A stretch of 64,000 nucleotides of DNA, taken from the NCBI GenBank assembly GCA_963720765.1, contig CAVRGS010000011.1:1-64000 (forward strand), written 5' to 3'. Below the pieces are notes generated by a model, which was not told the origin of the DNA, searched no databases, and worked only from the letters and a program-made list of their open reading frames with translations. Positions 25,258-34,628 of this stretch are shown here, piece after piece; position 1 is the stretch's first letter, and every line of letters starts with the position of its first letter. Both the position numbers and the translations under genes were made by a program. This DNA is from DASUAS01 sp963720765 (GTDB lineage: Bacteria; Actinomycetota; Acidimicrobiia; IMCC26256; DASPTH01).

Positions 25258-26409
25258 TCACTTGTGGAGAGCGAGTCTACGCCCGGGAGTCTCGGCGAAC
25301 ACCGAGCGCCGCCTCAGACGCAGGTCGATGACGGTGCGGATGCCGACGCCGGCGGCGAGGTCGGTGAAGGCGTCGTCGATGTCGTCGAGCGGGCGGTGGG
25401 CGGTGACGAGCGCCTCGAGGTCGAGCTGGCCCCCACGCCACATCGCGACCATGCGCGGGATGTCGCGCAGCGAGTTGCAGCTCCCGAGGAAGCAGCCCAT
25501 GACCTTCTTCTCACTGATGCCGAACAGCACCAGCGGGTCGAGCTCGAGCTTGCCTTCCAGCGGCGGTGCGCCGACGAGGACGGTCGAGCCGCCGGCGCGG
25601 GTCGCTTCGATCCCGAGCGCGGCGAGGGCGGCGACACCCGCGCACTCGAACGCGTAGTCGGCACCGACACCCGTGAGGTCACGAGTGGCGGCGAGCACGT
25701 CGTCGGCAGCGGGATCGAGGACGGTGGTGGCGCCCATCTTCCTCGCCGCGGCGCGCCGCCAGTCGAGCGGGTCGCTGGCGATGATCTGCGCGGCACCCGC
25801 GGCGCGCGCGCCCTGGACGGTCGAGAGGCCGATGCCGCCGAGGCCGAGCACGAGCACGGTCGCGCCGGGTTCGACCTTCGCGGTGTTGAGCACCGCGCCC
25901 ACACCGGTCTGGACCGCGCAACCGATCACGCACGCGGTTTCGAGCGGCGTGTCGGCGGGGACCTTCACCGCGCCGGTCTCGCCGCACATCGCGTACTCGG
26001 CGAAGCCTCCGACACCCAGGCCGCGGAACACCTGCTGCCCACCGCGCGAGAGGCCGGTCGAGCCGTCGAGGAACGCGCCCCCCATCACCGCGGAGTTGTT
26101 CACGCAGCAGCCGGGTTGGTCGCGCTGGCACCAGTAACAGCGACCACACGGTGCGATCGGTGTGAGCACGACCTTGTCGCCGGGCGCCACCATGGTGACC
26201 CCCTCCCCGACCGCGTCGACCACGCCGGCGGCCTCGTGGCCGAGCACCGAAGGGCTGGCGCCGTACGTGCTGTGCAGCGCGGTGTAGTCGGAGTGGCAGA
26301 TCCCGCAGTGATGGACCCGCACGCGCACGCGTCCGGGCGCCGGGTCGTCGATGTCGATGTCACCGATCGCGAGGGTGGTGCTCCCGGCTTCGTAGAGCGC
26401 TGCGCGCAT
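25258..26409 (-). CDS. zinc-dependent alcohol dehydrogenase (MDR family)
   Basis: Medium-chain NAD(P)-dependent dehydrogenase, 383 residues, intact. The catalytic zinc site is HHCGICHSD with GHEAAGVV (about residues 35-65), the structural zinc lobe is PCGRCYWCQRDQPGCC (about 90-105), and the Rossmann turn is LGLGGIGLSTVQGARAAGA. It groups with class III-like or NDMA-dependent type enzymes; the substrate (formaldehyde conjugates, other alcohols) is not fixed by sequence. It sits just after the mog-like gene and ends just before the FMN riboswitch. Confidence 0.9.
   Translation of the reverse strand: MRAALYEAGSTTLAIGDIDIDDPAPGRVRVRVHHCGICHSDYTALHSTYGASPSVLGHEAAGVVDAVGEGVTMVAPGDKVVLTPIAPCGRCYWCQRDQPGCCVNNSAVMGGAFLDGSTGLSRGGQQVFRGLGVGGFAEYAMCGETGAVKVPADTPLETACVIGCAVQTGVGAVLNTAKVEPGATVLVLGLGGIGLSTVQGARAAGAAQIIASDPLDWRRAAARKMGATTVLDPAADDVLAATRDLTGVGADYAFECAGVAALAALGIEATRAGGSTVLVGAPPLEGKLELDPLVLFGISEKKVMGCFLGSCNSLRDIPRMVAMWRGGQLDLEALVTAHRPLDDIDDAFTDLAAGVGIRTVIDLRLRRRSVFAETPGRRLALHK
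25274..25279 (-). promoter_or_regulatory. candidate -10 box for the riboswitch transcript
   Basis: TAGACT on the minus strand, inside the last codons of the upstream alcohol dehydrogenase gene. It would start RNA near 25267, about a dozen bases before the first P1 base of the aptamer, which is the expected geometry. No convincing -35 box is seen. Confidence 0.4.
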
Positions 26410-26430
26410 GGAGGCTCCTGGACTGGTGCG

Positions 26431-26937
26431 TCAGTGGGGTCGGCCGCCGCTGAGCAGGTCGAGCGCGTGCGGCAGTGCGGGGAGGATCACCTCGAGGCAC
26501 TCGAGCGCCCCGTTGCTCGACCCGGGCAGGTTGCAGACGATCGCGGTGCCGACGGTGCCGCACACCCCGCGCCCGAGCATGCCGAACGGCTTGCCCGGGG
26601 AGTCGCTGGCGCGGCGCATCGCTTCGGCCAGGCCGGGTGCTTCACGGTCGATGATCATGCGCGTGCCCTCCGGCGTGAGGTCACGAGGACCGAAGCCGGT
26701 GCCGCCGGTCGTGAGCACGACGCCGGTGAAGCCGGCGACCAGGTCACGCAGCGAGAACGCGACCTCGTCGATGCCATCGGCGGTGACCCGGTGCTCGACG
26801 ACTGCCCAGCCGGCGTCGTTGAGTCGCTGCACGACCTTCGGGCCGGCGCGGTCTTCGCGGGTGCCCCCGTGCACGCCGTCGGACACGACGAGCACCTTGG
26901 CGACCAGGTGCACAGTGACCTCGGGAGCCGGACTCAC
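26431..26937 (-). CDS. molybdopterin-binding MoaB/Mog-domain protein
   Basis: A 168-residue MoCF-biosynthesis domain protein, likely MogA/MoaB, which adenylates molybdopterin before molybdenum insertion. It has KVLVVSDGVHGGTREDRAGP, the conserved TTGGTGFGPRDLTPEGTRM near residue 75, and a C-terminal CNLPGSSNGALECLEVILPA. The GTG at 26937 overlaps the rpe stop (GTGA), which fixes the start. The job of a Mog protein in this cluster is not obvious; the same pairing occurs in other actinobacteria. Confidence 0.87.
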   Translation of the reverse strand: MSPAPEVTVHLVAKVLVVSDGVHGGTREDRAGPKVVQRLNDAGWAVVEHRVTADGIDEVAFSLRDLVAGFTGVVLTTGGTGFGPRDLTPEGTRMIIDREAPGLAEAMRRASDSPGKPFGMLGRGVCGTVGTAIVCNLPGSSNGALECLEVILPALPHALDLLSGGRPH

Positions 26938-27603
26938 CGGGTGAGGCCTTGCTCCGCGGCGGCGAGGATGGCGCGACCTGCCGCGGCCGGCTCCTCGGCG
27001 CGGAACACCGCACTGCCGGCGACGAGGATGTCGACTCCCGCCGCGGCCGCGTCGCCCGCGGTGTCGACGTTGATGCCGCCGTCGATCTCGATCTCGCACG
27101 CGAGACCGCGCGCGTCGATCTCCTTGCGCACGGCGGCGACCTTGTCGAGCACCTCGGGGATGAACGGCTGACCACCCCATCCGGGGTTGACGCTCATGAC
27201 CAGCAGCAGGTCGATCTGGTCGAGGTGGGGCATCACCGTGTCGACCGGCGTGGACGGGTTGAGCACGAGTCCCACGCCGACGTCGCGCGGCACGGAGCTC
27301 GTCGAACAGCGGACGGGGATCGCCGAGCTCGATGTGCACGATGCAGCGGTCGGCGCCGGCGTCGGCGAAGTCGGCGAGCAGGACGCCGGGGTTGTCCACC
27401 ATCAGGTGGCAGTCGAGGAACAGGTCGGTGTGCTGGCGCAGCGACCTCACCACCGGCGGGCCGATGGTGAGGTTGGGCACGAAGTGGCCGTCCATCACGT
27501 CGACGTGCAGGAGGGCGGCGACCTCGCTCACGCGTTCCACGTCGGCCCCCAGCCGCGCGAAGTCGGCGGACAAGATCGACGGTGCGAGCTGCAAGGCCCT
27601 CAT
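26934..27603 (-). CDS. rpe: ribulose-phosphate 3-epimerase (one frameshift)
   Basis: Interconverts ribulose 5-phosphate and xylulose 5-phosphate. From ATG 27603: MRALQLAPSILSADFARLGA, HVDVMDGHFVPNLTIGPPVV (metal His and Asp), HLMVDNPGVLLADFADAG. One extra base near 27293 breaks the frame; the continuation VGLVLNPSTPVDTVMPHLDQ, VMSVNPGWGGQPFIPEVLDK and IEIDGGINVDTAGDAAAAGV supplies the phosphate loop and second Asp. All parts of the barrel are present, so the protein is probably normal. Confidence 0.92.
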
Positions 27604-27634
27604 GGGTCGCAAACTACCCGCGTCCCCGGGCCGG

Positions 27635-28937
27635 TCAGGGTGTGCGGCGCAGGACGAGGACGTACATCCCGTCGGTGCCGGCGGCCTGCGGGAGCAGGAG
27701 CGCACCGCGACCGCGCGGCGATCCACGGACCCCCTGGGGGCGTCAGCGGCGTGAACTCGGGGAACGCGTCGGCGGCCCAGGCGTCGACGTCGAGCGTCTC
27801 CTCGTTGGTGAGCGTGCACACCGAGTAGACGAGCACACCACCCGGTCGGACCAGCGATGCCGCGGCGCCCAGCAGGTCGCGCTGCAGCGCGGCGAGCTCG
27901 TCGATGGTCTCGGGTTGCAGCCGCCAGCGGGCGTCCGGACGCCGGCGCAGCACACCGATGCCGCTGCACGGTGCATCGAGCAACACCCGGTCGAAGGTCG
28001 AGGGGCGCAGCGGGACCGCGCGCGCGTCGGCAACGACCGGGAAGAGGTGCGGCAACCCGATGCGATGACGGGCGCCGTCGATCATGCGGACCCGGCCGGC
28101 GTCGACGTCGATCGCCACGACCGTGCCGCCGGCACCGACCTTCTCGGCGATGGCGGTGGCCTTGCCCCCGGGCGCGGCGGCCACATCGGCGACGCGCTCC
28201 CCCGGCTCCGCCCCGAGGACGTGCACGACCGCCTGGCTGCCCTGGTCCTGGGGGTCGCGCGGCCGTCGCGCACCGCCTCCAGCCGTCCCGGATCGCCCAC
28301 GCCCCGAACGATCGAGCGCGTCGCTCACCAGTCGACCGGGCTCCACCTCGGCGCCAGCCGCCTCGAGCTCCTCGGTGAGCGCGCTGGCGGTGACCTGGCG
28401 CGGATCGGGACGCAGGGTGACGGCGGCGGGAGCGTTCATCGCCACCAGCGCCTCGCGCCCGGCGGCGCGCCCGAGGTCGCGCGTGAGCCGCTCGACCAAC
28501 CAGTCGGGATACGAGAGCGCAACCGCGTCGGCGGTGGGTTCGGGCCACGGCTTCGACAGGCGCGTGAGCCCGCGGAGGTTGGCGTTGACGAACCCGCGCG
28601 CGCGTGGTGATCGGGCACCGACCGCGTCGACGGTCGACGCCACCGCCGCATGGGGTGGCGTGTCGTGGAGCAGTTGGTACGCGCCGAGGCGCAGCGCGGC
28701 CCGCACCGGCGGGTCGAGACGGTGGATCGGACGCTTCACCACGTGGCCGAGCAGATCGTCGAGTCGGCGTTGCGAACGCACGGTGCCGTACACGAGGTCG
28801 GTGGCGAACGCCCGGTCACGATCGCTCAGGCTGGTCTGCGCCAACATCGCCGGCAGCACGACGTGCGCGTACGCGCCGTCCTCCACCCGGACGAGCGCAT
28901 CGAGGGCGACGACGCGCGCAGTGACATGTTCGGTCAT
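27635..28937 (-). CDS. rsmB: 16S rRNA m5C967 methyltransferase RsmB/Sun (frameshifts)
   Basis: SAM-dependent cytosine-5 methyltransferase. The N-terminal NusB-like domain begins MTEHVTARVVALDALVRVED. Between about 28320 and 28250 two compensating shifts alter a short stretch before QDQGSQAVVHVLGAEPGERV. The catalytic part has VADVAAAPGGKATAIAEK, DAPCSGIGVLRRRPDARW and the nucleophile region YSVCTLTNEE. Another shift near 27715 hides the real C terminus RGALLLPQAAGTDGMYVLVL ending at 27635; the uncorrected frame runs into rpe. It lies 10 bases after the fmt stop. Confidence 0.9.
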
Positions 28938-28947
28938 GGGGCGTCGG

Positions 28948-29850
28948 TCATGTACCGAGCAGTGGATCCGGCGCGCGACGGCCGGCCAGCCAGGCGTTCG
29001 CATCCATGGCCCGGCGACCCTCGGGCTGCACCTCGACGAGCTCGAGCGCACCCTCGCCGGTCGCCACACGCGTGTGGCCGAACACCGTGCCGGGTTCCGC
29101 GTCGATGCACGCCGACAACGCCCGCACGCGCCACACCTTGAGCCGACCGCCGTGGTCGGTGGTCCACGCGCCCGGTCGCGGGTTGCCGGCGCGCACGATC
29201 CTCGCCAGATCCTCGGCCGGTTGCTCCCAGTCGAGCTCGAACTCCTCGACGGTCAGCTTGTCGGCGTGCGTGGGCTCGCCCGTCTGTGGCTCGGGCACCG
29301 CCGTCGGGACGCGCGGCAGCGTGTCGACCAGCAGATCGGTCCCGAGCACGACCAGCCGGGCCCGCAGCTCGCCCGCCGTCTCCGTCGAGCCGATGGGGGT
29401 GCGCTCACGAGCGAAGACCGGTCCGGTGTCGAGGCCCGCCTCCAAGGCCATGATGCAGACGCCGGTCTCGCGGTCACCCGCGAGCACCGCGCGCTCCACC
29501 GGCGCGGCACCCCGCCACCGCGGCAGCAACGAGAAGTGCACGTTGACGAACCCGTGCGGGACGGCTTCGAGCAGCGCGGGCGGGAGCAGCTGCCCGAACG
29601 CGACCACGACGCCCACGTCGGCGCCCGACGCCGCCACCTCGTCGACGACCTCACGTGACTTCTGGGGCGTGAGCACCCGGAGGCCCAGCGCTTCGGCCGC
29701 TTCGCGCACCGGGCTCGGGCTCGGGTCGCTGCCGCGACCGCGTCGCTTGTCGGGCTGGGTGACGACGAGCGCGATCTCGTGCCCGGCCACGTGCAGCGCT
29801 TCGAGCGCCGGCACCGCGTCCGCGGGCGTGCCGAAGAAGACCAGTCGCAC
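28948..29850 (-). CDS. fmt: methionyl-tRNA formyltransferase
   Basis: Formylates initiator Met-tRNA. The 300-residue protein is intact: MRLVFFGTPADAVPALEALH, the loop QPDKRRGRG, the catalytic VNVHFSLLPRWRGAAPVERA (Asn, His, Asp region of the formyltransferase fold) and VCIMALEAGLDTGPVF. It follows def by 12 bases, the usual pair for starting and then trimming formyl-methionine. Confidence 0.95.
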   Translation of the reverse strand: MRLVFFGTPADAVPALEALHVAGHEIALVVTQPDKRRGRGSDPSPSPVREAAEALGLRVLTPQKSREVVDEVAASGADVGVVVAFGQLLPPALLEAVPHGFVNVHFSLLPRWRGAAPVERAVLAGDRETGVCIMALEAGLDTGPVFARERTPIGSTETAGELRARLVVLGTDLLVDTLPRVPTAVPEPQTGEPTHADKLTVEEFELDWEQPAEDLARIVRAGNPRPGAWTTDHGGRLKVWRVRALSACIDAEPGTVFGHTRVATGEGALELVEVQPEGRRAMDANAWLAGRRAPDPLLGT

Positions 29851-29862
29851 CGAGCTGCGCGG

Positions 29863-30402
29863 CTAGAGGCCGCGGTCGTGGCCGTTGCGCGCGGTGAAGG
29901 CAGCCGACTGGCTCGCGTTCATCTCGCGGGTGCGCATGTCGCGCAGCGCCTCGCGGCGCACCTCGGGCTCGACCCGGTCGAGCAGCAGCACACCGTCGAG
30001 GTGGTCGATCTCGTGCTGGACCATCCGGGCGAGGAGGTCGTCGCCCTCGAGCACGATCTCGTTGCCGTCGAGATCGAGGCCGCGCATGGTGACGCGTTCC
30101 GACCGCACCACTTCGAAGCGGTAGCCCGGTACCGAGAGGCAACCCTCCTCGGAGAGCACCTCGCCGTCGCGCTCGACGATCTCGGGGTTGATGACCACGC
30201 CCGGCCCCTCGTCCTCGTGCAGGTCGAAGGTGAAGAGACGCTTGCGCACACCGACCTGGGGCGCGGCGAGGCCGACGCCCTCTTCGAGGTCCATGGTGTC
30301 GTACATCCCGTGCACGAGGGTGACGAGGTCGCCGTCGATCTCCTCGACGTCGCGTGCGCGCTGCTTCAGCACGGGGTCGCCGAAGAGGCGCAGCGGATAC
30401 AT
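29863..30402 (-). CDS. def: peptide deformylase
   Basis: Metal-dependent removal of the N-formyl group from new proteins. 179 residues with the three family motifs: GVGLAAPQVG (about residue 42), EGCLSVPGYR (about 85, metal Cys) and QHEIDHLDGVL (about 128, metal His pair and catalytic Glu). The C-terminal tail is basic and Asn/Ser-rich. The ATG at 30402 lies 6 bases after a TAACCT -10 box, so the transcript is probably leaderless. Confidence 0.95.
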   Translation of the reverse strand: MYPLRLFGDPVLKQRARDVEEIDGDLVTLVHGMYDTMDLEEGVGLAAPQVGVRKRLFTFDLHEDEGPGVVINPEIVERDGEVLSEEGCLSVPGYRFEVVRSERVTMRGLDLDGNEIVLEGDDLLARMVQHEIDHLDGVLLLDRVEPEVRREALRDMRTREMNASQSAAFTARNGHDRGL

Positions 30403-30447
30403 GGCTCCAGGTTACCCGCTCGGAATTTCGGGGTCGGACGTCCGACC
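30403..30447 (-). promoter_or_regulatory. def promoter with 16-bp perfect palindrome
   Basis: A TAACCT -10 box (30414-30409) stands 6 bases before the def ATG. A perfect 16-base palindrome GGTCGGACGTCCGACC (30432-30447) covers the -35 position and lies right after the priA stop. A partial copy (GACCGGACGTC) follows. It could be an operator for a dimeric regulator or, less likely, a terminator stem, since it has no loop and no U run. Confidence 0.5.
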
Positions 30448-30452
30448 GGACG

Positions 30453-32222
30453 TCAGACCCGGCGCGGGTCGACGTCGATGCGCAGACGTCCCTTGGTGCG
30501 GGCGGCATCGACGGCCGGCACCGCGAGCGCGTCGCTGAGCGCGGCGACCGAGGGGGCCCGCAGCAGCGCGCTCGTTCCCGCCGCATCGGGCCCGAGCACG
30601 GTGACGCCGGCCTCGGCCACGGCCGCGCACGCGGCGGCCACGGCGTCGACCGCCCCCCGGAGCTCCGCCAGGCCCCCGAAGGGCGGGAAGCCGAGCGCCT
30701 CGCGGCGCTGGGTCTCCGCCGCGACCACCTGCATCGGGTCGCCCCGGCGCACGGCCTGCACCACCTCGTGGTCGGGCAGCCGGGTCTGGAGCAGCAGGCG
30801 GCCCCCGTCCCCGCCGCCGGCCGGGTCGAGCAGGCGGGCACCGCGCACGACCAGCCAGAGCGCCTGCTCGGCGGCCCGCGCCCGCGGGGCGAGCAGCTCC
30901 TGGTCGACCTCCAGGTACGCGACCAGACCCACCGGAGTGCCGGGAGCGATCCGATGCAGCACGGCCTCGGTGCCGATCAGCACCGCAACGTCGGGGACGG
31001 CGTCACTGGCCGCGTCGACCGACGCCACCTCGGTGCGCGGCAGGAGCGCGGCGAGGTCGTCACGCACGCGCGTGATCCCCGGCTTCACGGCGCGGAACGC
31101 GCCGCCGTGGCAGTGGAGGCAGACCTGCGGGCGCGTCGTGCCGCACCGAGGACATCGGAACCCCCCAGGATCGTGGGTGGTGTCGTGTCCGACCGTCGCG
31201 CCGCACGCCTCACAACGTGCGAGCTCGCCGCACGTGCGGCACGCGAGCAGTCGGGCGCGGCCGCGCCGGTTGAGCACGCACACTCCGCGCGCGCCGCGCG
31301 CGACCGTGTGACGAAGCGCGTCGGCCAGCGCGCTGCTCAACAGTCCGTGCCCCGGCTCTTCGTCGCGCTGGTCGACGACCTCGACGCGGGGCCAGGCGCG
31401 TCGCGCCGGGATCGCCACCGGTGCACCGAGCGCGACCACCGCGTCGACCGTCGGCGCGGGCGTGAGCACGCGCACGGCCGCGCCGGCGCGCGCGGCACGC
31501 TCCAGCGCGACGTCGCGCGCGTTCCACGTGGGCGCGCGCTCGTCCTCCAACGCCTCGTCGCCTTCGTCGAGCACGACGACGAGCGCGAGGTCGGGCACCG
31601 GTGCCCACACCGCGCCGCGTCCGCCCACGACCACGCACGCACCGGCCCGGGCGCGCGCCCAGTGCGCGGTGCGCACCGCGTCGGCGTGCTCGGACCCGAG
31701 CGCGACCACCTCGCGTCCCTCGTCCTCCCAGCGCGCGGCACGGGCTGCCGCCCGCGTGGGCGACGGATCGATCACCAACGTCGACCCCTCCGGCGAGAGC
31801 GGCACTTCCACGTCGCCCCGCGGCGCGACCACGTCGAGCTGCGCACCGACGACGGGTGCGCCGGGGTACACCGCCGACTCGGCCTCGACCGGGTCGTCGA
31901 CGTTCACGACGTTCGGCGCCGACGCCGCTCGCAGGAAGGTCGCCAGCGGACCGGCCCACCGCCACGCCGCCCACCGGCAGAGATCGACCACGTCGGGCGG
32001 CGGCCCCGCCGACGAGACCGCGAGCACCTCACGCAGGTCGCTCGCTTCGGGATGCGCGACGTCGGCGTCGAGCACCCACCCGCGCACGCGCCGACCGTGG
32101 AGCGGCACTCGCACCAGCGTCCCCGCCGTGACTGCGCGCGCGGAAGCCAGCGAGGCCGGGAGCAGGTAGTCGAACCCGCGGCGGATGGCGGGGACGTCGG
32201 GTTGGACCCGCAGGACTCTCAG
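30453..32222 (-). CDS. priA: PriA-like primosomal protein without helicase motifs
   Basis: Replication-restart protein of the actinobacterial type. The N-terminal DNA-binding domain is VLRVQPDVPAIRRGFDYLLP. The zinc part is present: CRTCGELARCEACGATVGHD then CPRCGTTRPQVCLHCHGG. No Walker A (GxGKT) is seen where helicases have it; VIDPSPTRAAARAARWEDEG stands there, so ATP-driven unwinding is unlikely, as known for mycobacterial PriA. No ATG/GTG/TTG fits the N terminus; CTG at 32222 overlapping the metK stop (CTGA) is the best start. 589 residues. Confidence 0.85.
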   Translation of the reverse strand: MRVLRVQPDVPAIRRGFDYLLPASLASARAVTAGTLVRVPLHGRRVRGWVLDADVAHPEASDLREVLAVSSAGPPPDVVDLCRWAAWRWAGPLATFLRAASAPNVVNVDDPVEAESAVYPGAPVVGAQLDVVAPRGDVEVPLSPEGSTLVIDPSPTRAAARAARWEDEGREVVALGSEHADAVRTAHWARARAGACVVVGGRGAVWAPVPDLALVVVLDEGDEALEDERAPTWNARDVALERAARAGAAVRVLTPAPTVDAVVALGAPVAIPARRAWPRVEVVDQRDEEPGHGLLSSALADALRHTVARGARGVCVLNRRGRARLLACRTCGELARCEACGATVGHDTTHDPGGFRCPRCGTTRPQVCLHCHGGAFRAVKPGITRVRDDLAALLPRTEVASVDAASDAVPDVAVLIGTEAVLHRIAPGTPVGLVAYLEVDQELLAPRARAAEQALWLVVRGARLLDPAGGGDGGRLLLQTRLPDHEVVQAVRRGDPMQVVAAETQRREALGFPPFGGLAELRGAVDAVAAACAAVAEAGVTVLGPDAAGTSALLRAPSVAALSDALAVPAVDAARTKGRLRIDVDPRRV

Positions 32223-33412
32223 GCGAGAGATTCCGCGGCCTTCTTCAGCGCGTCGGCGTGATCGGTGCGCTCCCACGTGAAGTCGCGGTCGCTGCGACCG
32301 AAGTGCCCGTAGGCCGCGGTCTGCTGGTAGATCGGCCGACGCAGGTCGAGGCGCTCGATGATCGCCGCGGGGCGGAGATCGAAGACCTCCTTCACCAGGC
32401 CGGGCAGCTTGTCGGGGTCGATCTCCGAGGTGCCGAAGGTCTCCACCATCACCGACACGGGGTGTGCGACACCGATCGCGTAGGCGACCTGCACCTCGCA
32501 GCGCGTCGCGATGCCGGCGGCCACGACGTTCTTGGCCACGTGGCGCACCGCGTACGCGGCGGAACGGTCGACCTTGGTCGGGTCCTTGCCGCTGAACGCG
32601 CCACCACCGTGACGGGCCATGCCGCCGTAGGTGTCGACGATGATCTTGCGGCCGGTGAGCCCGCAGTCGGCGTGGGGACCACCGAGCTCGAACGCGCCGG
32701 TCGGGTTGACGAGCACCTCGTAGTCGTCGCTCGCGAAGGCGTCGGGCACCGTGGGCTTGATCACGTGCTCGATCAGGTCGTTGCGCATCTGCCCGTCGAT
32801 GTCGACGCCGGGCCCGTGCTGGCTCGAGATGAGCACGGTGGTGAGCGCCTTGGGCTTGGCGTCCTCGTAGACCATGCTCACCTGCGTCTTCCCGTCGGGG
32901 CGCAGGTACTCGAGGATGCCCTCCTTGCGCACCGCGGTCAGCCGGCGGGCGAGACGGTGCGCGAGCCAGATCGGCATCGGCATGAGGTCGTCGGTGTCGT
33001 CGCACGCGTACCCGAACATCATGCCCTGGTCGCCTGCGCCCACCTCGTCGTAGTGGTCGGTGAGGCCGTCGCGGATCTCCTTGGCCTTGTCGACGCCCTG
33101 GGCGATGTCGGGCGACTGCTCGTCGATCGACGTCATCACCGCGCAGGTGTTGGCGTCGAAGCCGAACGCGCTGCTCGAGTAGCCGATGCCACGCACGGTG
33201 TCGCGCACCGTGCGCTGGTAGTCGATGTTCGCCCGGGTCGAGATCTCGCCCGCGACCACGATGAGCCCGGTGGTGCAGAGCGTCTCGCAGGCGACGCGGC
33301 TCTGGGGGTCCTGTTCGAAGATGGCGTCGAGGACCGAGTCGCTGATCTGGTCGGACATCTTGTCGGGGTGGCCCTCGGTGACCGACTCCGACGTGAACGT
33401 GAAGTGACTCAT
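32219..33412 (-). CDS. metK: S-adenosylmethionine synthetase
   Basis: Makes SAM from methionine and ATP. The 397-residue frame is intact with FTSESVTEGHPDKMSDQISD (ATP/Mg region), the GAGDQGMMFGYACDDT signature, the substrate-loop segment, and the second signature GGGAFSGKDPTKVDRSAAYA. Its ATG overlaps the coaBC stop (ATGA). SAM from it feeds the methyltransferases encoded nearby, but this is core metabolism rather than a special link. Confidence 0.97.
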   Translation of the reverse strand: MSHFTFTSESVTEGHPDKMSDQISDSVLDAIFEQDPQSRVACETLCTTGLIVVAGEISTRANIDYQRTVRDTVRGIGYSSSAFGFDANTCAVMTSIDEQSPDIAQGVDKAKEIRDGLTDHYDEVGAGDQGMMFGYACDDTDDLMPMPIWLAHRLARRLTAVRKEGILEYLRPDGKTQVSMVYEDAKPKALTTVLISSQHGPGVDIDGQMRNDLIEHVIKPTVPDAFASDDYEVLVNPTGAFELGGPHADCGLTGRKIIVDTYGGMARHGGGAFSGKDPTKVDRSAAYAVRHVAKNVVAAGIATRCEVQVAYAIGVAHPVSVMVETFGTSEIDPDKLPGLVKEVFDLRPAAIIERLDLRRPIYQQTAAYGHFGRSDRDFTWERTDHADALKKAAESLA

Positions 33413-34617
33413 GGTTCCTTCTTCTCAGCGAGCAGGCGGGCGACCTTATCCAGGATGACCCCGGCGAGGTCGGATTTGGCGAGCAACGGGAGCGCTTCGC
33501 TCCCGCCGTCCGCGTCGAGGATGACCGCGCGGTTGGTGTCGACCTCGAACCCGGCGTCGGGTTGCGAGATGTCGTTGCCGACGATCAGATCGAGGCGCTT
33601 GGTGCGCAACTTCTCGCGAGCGTGCGCCACGAGGTCGTCGGTCTCGGCGGCGAAGCCGACCAGCACCTGGTGCGCCGGCTTGTCGCGCCCGAGGTCGACG
33701 AGGAAGTCGTGGGTGGGCTCGAGCACGATCTCGGGGATGCCCTCGTGCTTCTTGAGCTTGCGATCGGGCGGTTCCTTGGGCCGGAAGTCGGCGACCGCGG
33801 CCGCCATCACGATCACGGCGGCGGCGGGGGCCCGGCCCATGACCGCCGCCTGCATCTCGGCCGCGGTCTGCACCGACACGATCTCCACGCCCGAGGGCGC
33901 GGGGCGGCCGATGGTGGTGACGAGGGTGACGTCGGCACCGCGGCGGGCGGCTTCCTCGGCGATGGCGTAGCCCTGCTTGCCCGACGAGCGGTTGGTGATG
34001 ATCCGCACCGCGTCGATGGGCTCCCGGGTGCCGCCGGCGGTGACCAGCACGCGCACCCCGGCGAGGTCGTTCGGACCCAGGATGCGCGCCGCCGCGGCGG
34101 CGATGTCGAAGGGGGCGGCGAGGCGCCCCTCCCCCACGTCACCGCCGGCGAGGCGGCCCGACACCGGGTCGACCACGTGCACACCGCGCCGACGCAGCGT
34201 GGCGAGGTTCTCCTGGACCGCCGGGTGCTCCCACATCTCGGTGTGCATGGCCGGGGCCACCAGCACCGGGGCCCGGGTGGCGAGCAGCGTGGCGGTGAGC
34301 AGATCGTCGGAGATCCCGTGGGCGTACTTCCCGAGGACCGCGGCGGTGGCCGGTGCCACGATCACGAGATCGGCCCGCTGCCCCAGGTGGGTGTGCGGAA
34401 TCGGCTCCGGACCCGTTCCCCCGTCGGTGAAGAGACCGGTGCGGGCGGGCTCCGACGCGAGCGCCGAGAACGTGAGCGCGCCCACGAACTCCAGCGCACC
34501 GGCGGTGAGGACCGGCGACACGAACGCTCCGGCGTCGACGAGCCGGCGGCAGACCTCGACGGCCTTGTAGGCGGCGATGCCGCCGCTCACGCCGAGGACG
34601 ATGCGCGAGCCTCGCAA
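33409..34617 (-). CDS. coaBC: bifunctional phosphopantothenoylcysteine synthetase/decarboxylase
   Basis: Two consecutive steps of coenzyme A synthesis. The CoaC flavoprotein half shows VLGVSGGIAAYKAVEVCRRL, the catalytic His in PHTHLGQRADLVIVAPATA and PAMHTEMWEHPAVQENL. The flap reads GRLAGGDVGEGRLA, with Gly where E. coli Dfp has the redox Cys and PAMH for PAMN, both shared with mycobacteria as far as I recall. The CoaB half has TNRSSGKQGYAIAEEAARRG and VADFRPKEPPDRKLKK. TTG at 34617 (12 bases after the rpoZ stop) is the likely start; CTG 34626 is possible. Confidence 0.92.
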   Translation of the reverse strand: MRGSRIVLGVSGGIAAYKAVEVCRRLVDAGAFVSPVLTAGALEFVGALTFSALASEPARTGLFTDGGTGPEPIPHTHLGQRADLVIVAPATAAVLGKYAHGISDDLLTATLLATRAPVLVAPAMHTEMWEHPAVQENLATLRRRGVHVVDPVSGRLAGGDVGEGRLAAPFDIAAAAARILGPNDLAGVRVLVTAGGTREPIDAVRIITNRSSGKQGYAIAEEAARRGADVTLVTTIGRPAPSGVEIVSVQTAAEMQAAVMGRAPAAAVIVMAAAVADFRPKEPPDRKLKKHEGIPEIVLEPTHDFLVDLGRDKPAHQVLVGFAAETDDLVAHAREKLRTKRLDLIVGNDISQPDAGFEVDTNRAVILDADGGSEALPLLAKSDLAGVILDKVARLLAEKKEP

Positions 34618-34628
34618 CCCGGTCAGGG

